Shown here one piece after another: positions 25,550 through 32,932 of a DNA stretch of 64,000 nt (positions are counted from its first letter, which is position 1; each line of letters begins with the position of its first letter). The translations under genes were made by a program, and so were the position numbers. Under the pieces are notes generated by a model. That model was given only the letters and a program-made list of their open reading frames with translations. It did no database searches and had not been told where the DNA came from. Origin of the DNA: UBA11865 sp963749825. GTDB taxonomy: Bacteria > Chloroflexota > Anaerolineae > Promineifilales > Promineifilaceae. The stretch lies in the NCBI GenBank assembly GCA_963749825.1, contig CAVVOI010000013.1:256038-320037 (forward strand), given 5' to 3'.

Positions 25550-26371
25550 CTAGCCTGTGGGGTTCGGTGTGGAGTCTAAGACTTCCACCATGCTGTGATG
25601 AACATGGCCATTGCTGGCGATCAAGGCTGTCTTGGGCGTGATTTTCCAATCGCTGCCATCTGGGTTTGAGATGCGGCCGCCTGCTTCGAGCACGAGGCAG
25701 ACGCCAGCCGCTACATCCCAACTACCGAGCTTAAATTCCCAATAGCCATCCAAACGGCCGGCAGCGACATAAGCCAGGTCCAACGAGGCCGAACCGGCGC
25801 GGCGAATTCCTCGAGCCTTCTTGAGAAATGCCGCCACCTGGGCCAGGTTATCATCCTGTGTGTGGTGCCGGTCGTAAGGAAAACCTGTGGCCAATAAGCT
25901 ATCCAGTAATTCATCATCCCGGCTAACCTGGAGCCGGCGCCTGGCCTCACCCGTCTGCAAATACGCTCCTTGACCGAAGGATGCGCTGAAACATTCGTCA
26001 CGAGTCGGATCATAGACGACGCCTAAAAGCGGCCGCCCATTTTCATACAAGGCGATGGAAGTGGAAAAAACAGGGTAGCCATTGGCGTAATTATTGGTGC
26101 CGTCAAGTGGGTCTACATACCAGACGTACGGAGTTTCATTGGATTGAAACCGGTCTTGTTCGCTTTCTTCGCTTACCAGACTGTGATTAGGAAAAGATTC
26201 TTGCAGCCGTCTGATGATCAAGGTCTCAGCCGCCTGGTCATATTCCGTGAGTAAATCGACGGCCGAACTCTTTCGGGTAATTGTTTTACCTTCAGCCAGC
26301 CCCTCGTTCAAGAGGGCGCCGGCTGCCTTGGCGGTATCGACTGCTACATCAAGCGCAACTAAAAGATCCAT
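25550..26371 (-). CDS. Inositol monophosphatase family protein
   Basis: 273 residues, typical. Metal-binding motifs are complete: SEESE (Glu of site 1), DPLDGTNNY (two Asp and Thr), and the late GSWDVAAGVCLVLEAGG with its Asp. The fold removes phosphate from myo-inositol 1-phosphate and related small phosphates with Mg2+, and is inhibited by lithium. In bacteria SuhB-type proteins can also act on ribosome biogenesis; which applies here is open. It is the first gene of the minus-strand run at 24.1-26.4 kb. Confidence 0.9.
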   Translation of the reverse strand: MDLLVALDVAVDTAKAAGALLNEGLAEGKTITRKSSAVDLLTEYDQAAETLIIRRLQESFPNHSLVSEESEQDRFQSNETPYVWYVDPLDGTNNYANGYPVFSTSIALYENGRPLLGVVYDPTRDECFSASFGQGAYLQTGEARRRLQVSRDDELLDSLLATGFPYDRHHTQDDNLAQVAAFLKKARGIRRAGSASLDLAYVAAGRLDGYWEFKLGSWDVAAGVCLVLEAGGRISNPDGSDWKITPKTALIASNGHVHHSMVEVLDSTPNPTG

Positions 26372-26696
26372 CCCTTAATTCTACCTGCCTAAGGTCTATT
26401 TTGAAAAAGTGTACCAGGAACATTTCTCATTCAAGTAGGAGCGAGACAATTCTGGATTCGTGAAGAAGCATCGATTAGGTAGCCTCGTACAACCAAAAAT
26501 GCTGAAAATAAAATCGCTGCCGAAATATTTGCCCTATCAACCGTCCTGGGTTATCCTGGTTATATGGGTAATGGTTTCTTAGGCGGCAACCGGCCGACGC
26601 GATTTCAATTATTAGCTTCTAATTCAAGGGGGATAGGTTAAACGCGCCTGGAATTCTTTTTTTATGTAAAGTAAGATTGAAGATTCAAGAATTAAA

Positions 26697-26726
26697 GCCG
26701 AGGCGCGACCCGCCTCGGCTTTTTTT
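26697..26726 (+). terminator. Leader terminator upstream of the ABC-F gene
   Basis: A perfect 9-bp GC-rich stem, GCCGAGGCG (26697-26705) with CGCCTCGGC (26711-26719), and a 5-nt loop are followed by seven U. It ends 45 nt before the ABC-F start codon. The preceding gene is divergent and 370 bp away, so this terminator most likely acts on the ABC-F transcript as an attenuator. A start-stop pair ATGTAA lies upstream at 26664-26669. No clear promoter was identified in 26372-26660. Confidence 0.75.
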
Positions 26727-26771
26727 GTGCCTGCTGCTGTGAAAAGATGCCGGCAATAACAAGAGTGAATT

Positions 26772-28406
26772 ATGGCAGAAGTAATTACAAATCTGGATAA
26801 AGTAGCAGTCTCCCTGGCTGGCAAGCCGATCTTAACCGGTGTTGATTGGGAATTACAATTGGGACAAAAAGTGGGGCTGGTCGGGGCTAATGGGGCTGGG
26901 AAATCGACCCTGCTCAAGGCCATCATGGGCGAGGTCCCGATCGACGACGGCAATATCTACCGCCAACCAGGTCTGACGGCCGCTTTTCTAAAACAAGAGC
27001 CCGACCTGGACAACGACCTCTCTGTTTGGGATATCGCCAGCAGGGCCGTACCGGAGATCCTTGAGACTGAAAAGAAGTTGGCCGATTTGGAAAGCTACAT
27101 GGGCGATCCGGCAGTTTATGGCGATGCGACCTCCTTGGAAAAGGTCCTGGTCAGGCACGAGCGTTTGTTGGCGACCTACGATAGGTTAGAAGGCTCAAGG
27201 TACAATGCCCGGATAGAAGCGGCGCTCAGCAGGTTGGGCGTGGAGGAAGCATCCTGGCACCGGCCGGCCAGGCAACTGAGCGGTGGTCAAAAGAAATTGG
27301 TATTGTTGGCAAGCCTGGCAGTGCAGCAGCCGAAGCTGTTATTGCTGGACGAACCAGATAATCACCTGGATTTAGCTTCAAAACGTTATCTGGAACGCTT
27401 CATCACCGCCTATAAGGGTTGCGTGGTGATTATCAGCCATGACCGTTACTTGCTGGATGAAGTAGCTACCCATATCGTCGAATTAGAGAACGGCCGGATT
27501 ACGATCTATCATGGCAATTATTCCGCCTATAGCGCAGAGCGGGAACTTCTAAGGCTAAGACAGCAACAACTCTATGCTGCCCAACAAAAGGAAATCGCTC
27601 GCATTGAAGCTGCCATCGACCGTTTTGAAAAGTGGGCTTCGATGGTTGTCGATGTCCGGCACATCCGCCAGGCCCGAAGCCGGCGAAAGATGCTGGACAA
27701 GATGGACAAGATAGAGAAGGTGGCCGAAGAGAGACGAATGTCCTTGGACCTGGCCGGCTGGCGGGGCAGCAAAAAAGTAATAGAGTTGGAAAATGTGAGC
27801 AAACAATTTGAAGACGGCACAGTTCTTTGGAGCGGGCTCAATCAAATTATATGGCACGGCGAACATGTTGGCCTGGTAGGGCCCAATGGCGCAGGTAAAT
27901 CGATGTTGCTCAGGCAGTTGCTGCAGCCCGAAGATGTCAGTGGCGGCCGGATCAAGCTTGGGCCAAGCAGCCAAATTGGCTATTATGACCAGGAACATGA
28001 AAATCTGGATTACGGTAAAAGCCCTATTGACGAGATTCGATTGGCAGCCCCAATCAGTCAAGAATCGGCCGTGGCTTTCCTGAACCGTTTCTTGTTTACC
28101 TACGAACAGATGCAAGGGCGGGTAGGTGATCTGAGCGGTGGTGAGCGCAGCCGGCTGCAATTAGCAAAACTGGTTTTATCACGACCCAATCTCTTATTAC
28201 TGGACGAACCAACCAATAACCTCGATATCACTTCCATCGAAGTCTTGGAAGAGACATTGGATGAATTTGTCGGCACAGTGCTGGTCGTCTCCCACGACCG
28301 GTATTTCTTGGATCGTGTCGTCGACCGGGTGATCGAGTTGAAGGACGGTCGTCTGGCCGAGTTCACCGGCGGTTATACTGATTATCTGGCGGAAATTGAG
28401 ACTTAA
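26772..28406 (+). CDS. ABC-F family ATPase (ribosome-associated)
   Basis: 544 residues with two ABC cassettes and no membrane segment. Cassette 1: Walker A GANGAGKSTLLK, signature LSGGQKKLVLL, Walker B LLLLDEPDNHLD. Cassette 2: GPNGAGKSMLL, LSGGERSRLQLAK, LLLLDEPTNNLD. Between them lies a charged linker of about 80 residues (interdomain arm). ABC-F proteins bind the ribosomal E site; some protect against antibiotics, others (EttA, Uup, YfmR types) tune translation. The linker and leader terminator make either plausible. The Asp in place of Thr in the first Walker B region (DEPDNHLD) is slightly unusual. Confidence 0.93.
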   Translation: MAEVITNLDKVAVSLAGKPILTGVDWELQLGQKVGLVGANGAGKSTLLKAIMGEVPIDDGNIYRQPGLTAAFLKQEPDLDNDLSVWDIASRAVPEILETEKKLADLESYMGDPAVYGDATSLEKVLVRHERLLATYDRLEGSRYNARIEAALSRLGVEEASWHRPARQLSGGQKKLVLLASLAVQQPKLLLLDEPDNHLDLASKRYLERFITAYKGCVVIISHDRYLLDEVATHIVELENGRITIYHGNYSAYSAERELLRLRQQQLYAAQQKEIARIEAAIDRFEKWASMVVDVRHIRQARSRRKMLDKMDKIEKVAEERRMSLDLAGWRGSKKVIELENVSKQFEDGTVLWSGLNQIIWHGEHVGLVGPNGAGKSMLLRQLLQPEDVSGGRIKLGPSSQIGYYDQEHENLDYGKSPIDEIRLAAPISQESAVAFLNRFLFTYEQMQGRVGDLSGGERSRLQLAKLVLSRPNLLLLDEPTNNLDITSIEVLEETLDEFVGTVLVVSHDRYFLDRVVDRVIELKDGRLAEFTGGYTDYLAEIET

Positions 28407-28482
28407 TAATGTTCGCGATGGTAGGGACGGATCACCTCGACCGGTGCCCCGTTTCATTCGATTGCATCCTTATATTTTACGC

Positions 28483-31341
28483 TTAGGATTCTCTAAGAAA
28501 CGCCGCCTGCCGGGAAACTTGGGGGTCATCGTCTTCTGCAAGCCGATCGTAATGCAAGTTGAATCGTTCGAGGGACAGGATATGTAGGCTCCAAATAGCC
28601 GTCTCCCGCACAGAAGGGTCGGGGTTGGCCAGCGCCTCTTCGATTGCCGGGACTGCCTCTTTAACCTTCAGTTGCGTGGCCGCGTAGATGGCACAGGCTT
28701 GTGTCCAGGGTTCGGATCTGACCCCGCCGCTGCCCTCGATCAATGCCAACAATCGATGGTTTCGATCCGTTTCACCGGTTGTGAAAGGCGAGTCGAATTG
28801 TTTGGACAAACCAAGAATTCGTTGGTCGTGATCCAGCCTTGGATCGATTAAGGGAAAAGCCAGGGTTTTGTGCTCTGATGTAAGATTCACATCCAACATT
28901 TCCAGAGCCAGCGCCTTTTCAGATCCGCTGCCGGTATTCAGCTTGAGTTCCGCCCGCAAAACCGGCCGGGCTTCGTACATGAAGGATAAGAGCCAAAATA
29001 CTCGCCGCCGCGCACGGTCGATCTCATCATCCAGCGATCGCTGCAATGGCTCTGTAGCCGTTTCCTCCTCGATATCCTGCCGGATGACAAGTAACTGGTA
29101 AGCCTGGCCGGTCTCCCGGCGCAAAGCGGCAGTCAGAACCGGCAGCTCGTCTTGGGATGCCTGAAATTCGTTGGCCCCGAGCACGGCCAGTATCTGATCT
29201 TGAATAGCACTCGAAGGGTGATCCAGGTGGCGATACAGTAAGGCAATGACCGCTTCGCCTTTAATCTGACCACAGACCCGCAATAACCTGAGCGTATTAT
29301 CTGTCGGCAAAGCCATATCAGCGGACAATGCCTTTTTCACGGTCGGCAACACCCCATCACCATAAGCCACAAGCGCTTCCATGGCCGCGGAGCGAGTGGC
29401 CATATCATCCAAGCTGGCCACAATGGGCGGCAACAGCTCAGGGTGCTTCAGACGGGCAGCGGCGCAAAGAGCGACAACACGTACCTGTGGGTCAGGATCG
29501 CTTAATAAGGGTAAGAGATAGAGATAAAGATCCGGCAATCCGGCATCACCAAGAATCTGGGCCAGATATAACCGATCGACCGGTTCAGATGAGTTTGCCC
29601 AGGCGACTAGTCCATCGCTCATCACCCGTTGTCCAGCCTCGCGTCCATAACGAAGTATTCCCACAACAGCGCCTTCTTTTACGGCCGCGTTCATATCATC
29701 AAGATAGGGAACAACCTTCTCCTGGATGTTTTCGGGATCAAGGGCGCAAAGCGCCCTCAAGGCGGCTCCTTTTACCACCGGGGCTTCGCTAGTGGTCGCC
29801 AGGGTCTGAACCTGGGGCAGGGCCTCCATCTCTCGTCGCGCTTCAATACGGACCAGGGCCTCGACTTGGAGATCGGGTTTATCACTTGCTGCCAGCACGT
29901 TCAGGTGATTGGGTAATGACGGATGTTCCGCCCCGGCCAACATGTCCAGGGCCAGGCGCACGTCGCTTAACCGGTCGCTCTCCAACAAGTGATCGATCAC
30001 CCCCAAGCTGGAACTGTCTTCCAGGCTGAATTCGGCTGGTTCAAGGGCTCGCCGGCGCAATGTTTGCAGCAGATTTTCCGCGTAACCCCGGAACATGAGC
30101 AGGCCGGAGGCGATCCACAATAACGAAACAGCGAGGGTGAGGATGGCCACATGTACTACAGTTAAGCCATCGATGGCGAAATAAATCAGGAGAACAACAC
30201 CGGTCAAGCCCAGGGCCAAGGGGACACCAATGCCCTCAACGCTGGTCTGAACGGCCACTCGTTCCCGGCCGGGCAAGGCTTGGTAAGCAGCATTGATCGA
30301 TGACCTGGTGGTACCGTCGGTTAGGGTAATATCCAGCACGCGGGCTGCAAGCACCAACCAGAAGAACATGGCCGCCTCGGGTCCGGCGACCAAGCCGACG
30401 ACGACAATGGCGACCAGGATCAGGATATCCAGGCCGGGATTAGCCGCCAGGCCAAAGCGCAAGCCGAACCGGCTGAGTAAGAATCCGGCCACCAGGGCTA
30501 CGAAAAGCAGGTCGGTCAGGTTTAGGAGAAAGGTGTAGGTGCCAAAGAACTGGGCCAACGCTTCTCCGTCGGTAAAGCGAGCCCCGGCCGTGTCCAGAAC
30601 CATAAAATCCAAGAGTTGGCTGGCCATAGCCGACAACATCTGATAAAGGAAAATAAAAAGGACGAATCGTTTAAACAATATCTGACGCAGGGGCGGCGGT
30701 GAAATCTGTGGGCCGCCGTCGCCCGCCTGCCTGAGCGCCTGGTGGTAACGTGTATCGGTTAAGAGAAGAAGGCCCAACATAAAGGCAGCGCTTACAGCCG
30801 AGGCCAAGAGTAAGTATTCGGGCGGTCCCAGCAACTGTTGCAAGGGATTTACGATAGCCCCGGCCACCATGAAACCAACGACAAAACCGGCAACGATGCG
30901 GGGAAAGTAACGCTTGATCTGGCGCACATCCAGCAGACGTCCGGCTTGCCCGCCCAGGATAACGAAGCCCACCTGTATGATAAGCGAGAAAGCTACCATG
31001 GCCGCAAAGGCCAGCCATTCCATCTGAGCAAAGACCAACCCGGCCCAGGCCAAGATTAGGAATAGAATGATAAGGGCCTCGGTAACGGTTGAAACCTGGA
31101 TCAGGGTCCAGCGGCGCTGCACCTCAGCAAAGCCGTAAAACAAGATAGCCCCGAGAACCGCCACGACAATGTAAACGTAGGGCAAGGCCTCAGAACCATA
31201 GATGGACAAAAGCAAGGAGATCCCGGCAACGATGAGCAGACCAAGGGTAAGTCCCAGGAAGAATGACTGGCCGATTAGCAGAATGAGACGCGGCCGGAGG
31301 CTGTCTCCCTCGGCTTGAATCGGCGGAGCGGCCGTTGTCAT
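28483..31341 (-). CDS. NTT/MFS-type transporter fused to HEAT-like repeats
   Basis: 952 residues. Residues about 20-420 form some 12 membrane helices arranged as in ATP/ADP translocase (NTT)-like major facilitators. The cytosolic half (about 430-952) consists of HEAT/Armadillo-type helix pairs (LLPLLSDPDPQVRVVALCAA; AIEEALANPDPSVRETAIWS). NTT-HEAT fusions are known in bacteria, often with a C-terminal cNMP-binding domain; here that domain is a separate gene whose stop overlaps this ATG. The transported compound is unknown; the absence of obvious parasitism makes nucleotide theft unlikely. It is probably a signal-controlled transporter or a membrane scaffold (inference). Confidence 0.82.
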   Translation of the reverse strand: MTTAAPPIQAEGDSLRPRLILLIGQSFFLGLTLGLLIVAGISLLLSIYGSEALPYVYIVVAVLGAILFYGFAEVQRRWTLIQVSTVTEALIILFLILAWAGLVFAQMEWLAFAAMVAFSLIIQVGFVILGGQAGRLLDVRQIKRYFPRIVAGFVVGFMVAGAIVNPLQQLLGPPEYLLLASAVSAAFMLGLLLLTDTRYHQALRQAGDGGPQISPPPLRQILFKRFVLFIFLYQMLSAMASQLLDFMVLDTAGARFTDGEALAQFFGTYTFLLNLTDLLFVALVAGFLLSRFGLRFGLAANPGLDILILVAIVVVGLVAGPEAAMFFWLVLAARVLDITLTDGTTRSSINAAYQALPGRERVAVQTSVEGIGVPLALGLTGVVLLIYFAIDGLTVVHVAILTLAVSLLWIASGLLMFRGYAENLLQTLRRRALEPAEFSLEDSSSLGVIDHLLESDRLSDVRLALDMLAGAEHPSLPNHLNVLAASDKPDLQVEALVRIEARREMEALPQVQTLATTSEAPVVKGAALRALCALDPENIQEKVVPYLDDMNAAVKEGAVVGILRYGREAGQRVMSDGLVAWANSSEPVDRLYLAQILGDAGLPDLYLYLLPLLSDPDPQVRVVALCAAARLKHPELLPPIVASLDDMATRSAAMEALVAYGDGVLPTVKKALSADMALPTDNTLRLLRVCGQIKGEAVIALLYRHLDHPSSAIQDQILAVLGANEFQASQDELPVLTAALRRETGQAYQLLVIRQDIEEETATEPLQRSLDDEIDRARRRVFWLLSFMYEARPVLRAELKLNTGSGSEKALALEMLDVNLTSEHKTLAFPLIDPRLDHDQRILGLSKQFDSPFTTGETDRNHRLLALIEGSGGVRSEPWTQACAIYAATQLKVKEAVPAIEEALANPDPSVRETAIWSLHILSLERFNLHYDRLAEDDDPQVSRQAAFLRES

Positions 31342-31781
31342 GGATTCTTCCCGGCTATGTCGGTGATGGTTCGCCCTTGCTCGCGAACCCGACGGGTCAG
31401 TGTCCTGACGATGGCTCGAGCGATCTCTGGCCGATCGGCCATCACCTCATCGAAGGGTTCCTTATCGATCCGGAAAAGGAAGACATCGTCCACAGCGCTG
31501 ACAGAGGCCGCTCTTGGCCCTGGGTCGAGGATGGCCAATTCGCCTACGGTCATTCCCGGTCCGAGACTAATGATGGTCTCCTCGCCACTGTAGGCGCGCA
31601 CCTCACCCTGAATAACCAGGTACATGCAGTTGCCGGGTTCTCCTTCATGAATAAACACCTCTCCAGGCATCAATTCAACCTCTTCCACTATCCGGGCGAC
31701 TGAAGCCAGGACATAGTCAGGCGTATCGCCGAAGATGTCAATTGACTTTAGCAGCGCAACACGCTCGATTGTCAGCAGCAT
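31338..31781 (-). CDS. Cyclic-nucleotide-binding domain protein
   Basis: 147 residues, a single CAP/cNMP-binding fold without a DNA-binding domain. The beta roll has PGEVFIHEGEPGNCMYLVIQ and the phosphate-binding cassette GELAILDPGPRAASVSA, with the Glu and Arg needed for cAMP or cGMP binding. The last helix resembles the CAP C-helix. Its stop overlaps the start of the transporter gene by four bases (ATGA), a sign of translational coupling. It most likely associates with the HEAT repeats of that protein and gates it. The start is preceded by GGAGGG. Confidence 0.88.
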   Translation of the reverse strand: MLLTIERVALLKSIDIFGDTPDYVLASVARIVEEVELMPGEVFIHEGEPGNCMYLVIQGEVRAYSGEETIISLGPGMTVGELAILDPGPRAASVSAVDDVFLFRIDKEPFDEVMADRPEIARAIVRTLTRRVREQGRTITDIAGKNP

Positions 31782-31851
31782 GGAACCCTCCTGTCTTGGT
31801 AGCCAAGTGTATTACTCACTCTCTTTCCACGCAAAAACATACAACAATACA

Positions 31852-31900
31852 GGTCAGCGGCGGCTAGATTGATTATCTGGCGGAAATTGAGATTCAATAA
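31852..31900 (+). pseudogene. Relic of an ABC-F gene 3' end
   Basis: 49 bases align without gaps to the last 49 bases around the ABC-F stop (28361-28409), 42 identical, including an unbroken run of 22. In the matching frame it reads SGG-stop-IDYLAEIEIQ-stop, so a nonsense codon is present and nothing upstream matches. Weaker similarity continues past the stop to about 31945. It is the remnant of a second ABC-F copy, the rest of which has been lost. Confidence 0.7.
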
Positions 31901-31943
31901 AGTGCCCAATAGCCGGGACACAGCGCCTCAACCGGCACCCGGT

Positions 31944-32679
31944 TCAGATTTTTTGGACTACGCCGACCAGGTGGATGTGCCGCTCGGCCGGCAGGCGATC
32001 ATCCAGCCAGCAAGCAAGGCGGTAAAGGGAAGGCGTGAAGGCCAAGTAGGTTGGGTCGGCGACGGCATGTAGCTGAGTCAGCTTCATATTCCCTTTCTGG
32101 GCCAATCGTTCCAGGTCCGTCCGGCTGTTGGCTCGATAGAAGGCGGGAAAGGCATCGGCCGGGCTTCGACCGTAGAACTTCGGCAGGATCATGTCCTGGA
32201 CTTGGCTAAAACGACCGAATAATCGATTCAATCCTGCCAATGGGTGCCGGGTATTGGGGGTGATAAAAATAAATACGCCGCCTGGCCGCAGAACCCGGCC
32301 CATTTGCCCGAAAGTCATCGGCCGGCTGGCTCAGGTGCTCCAGGATCCAACTGCTGAAGATGAGGTCAAAACAATTCCCCGAGAAGGGAAGGTTCTGGCT
32401 TATCCCGGCTACCCGTGAAAAAGGGGGGCGTTCGCTTGCCAGACGATGCTCCACCAGCGACGGCCAATCAGGGTCAAGACCAATGACCTGGTCCAGTGGG
32501 TGCCCCAACTGTTCAACCAGAGCCGCCGCGACCGCAGCCCAGGTCCAAGATAGAAACTCTTCGACTCTAAATTGTCGTGGACCAGATTGGCGTAGAGTTC
32601 GGTCGCCGGCTGCCAACCCGGACGTTCCTGGCGATACTGCTCGCGAAGCTCGATTCTGCCGTTCCAGAGATAGCTTCAT
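31944..32679 (-). pseudogene. SAM-dependent methyltransferase, multiply frameshifted
   Basis: Pieces of one class I methyltransferase are spread over all three minus frames. In order: MKLSLERQ, then ELREQYRQERPGW and ELYANLVHDNLESKSF in a second frame, LDLGCGRGGSG (SAM motif I) in a third, ALVEQLGHPLDQVIGLDPDW back in the first, FDLIFSSWILEHLSQPADD, and finally MGRVLRPGGVFIFITPNTRH to the end in another. At least four frame changes are needed (near 32655, 32560, 32520 and 32310). The gene is therefore dead, or this stretch is badly sequenced. It lies beside the ABC-F relic, which suggests that this region is decaying. Confidence 0.8.
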
Positions 32680-32782
32680 CGTACCTCTATGGTCGAAGAT
32701 ATGGGTATCATCTGTTGTGGCATGATGGATAAAGAAAGGAATTTTTTAAGAACCGCGCCGGCCGACTAGGCGGCGCTCCGTC

Positions 32783-32914
32783 CTAGCGCTTCATGATCAA
32801 TTGATCCTGGATGATGTCAGTTATGCCGGTGATGTCGGTGCGCTCTTTCACCTGGAGGGTCGTCAACTGTTGGGTAGTCTCGCTTGGGACCGGCAAGCAC
32901 GGGCAGGATGCCAA
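32783..32914 (-). CDS. Possible small ORF after the LSDAT-SLATT gene
   Basis: A 43-codon frame from TTG 32914, 19 bases after the LSDAT-SLATT stop, with AAGGAAGG upstream. It reads ASCPCLPVPSETTQQ... and ends TDIIQDQLIMKR. The composition is protein-like at the C-terminal end, but no family is recognised. It could be a small partner protein, a remnant, or chance. Confidence 0.25.
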   Translation of the reverse strand: MASCPCLPVPSETTQQLTTLQVKERTDITGITDIIQDQLIMKR

Positions 32915-32932
32915 TGTCGTTGTTTTCCTTCC

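Noticed and set aside
27555..28160. Minus-strand frame of 201 codons opposite ABC-F
   Set aside because: Antisense to both ABC cassettes; no independent support.
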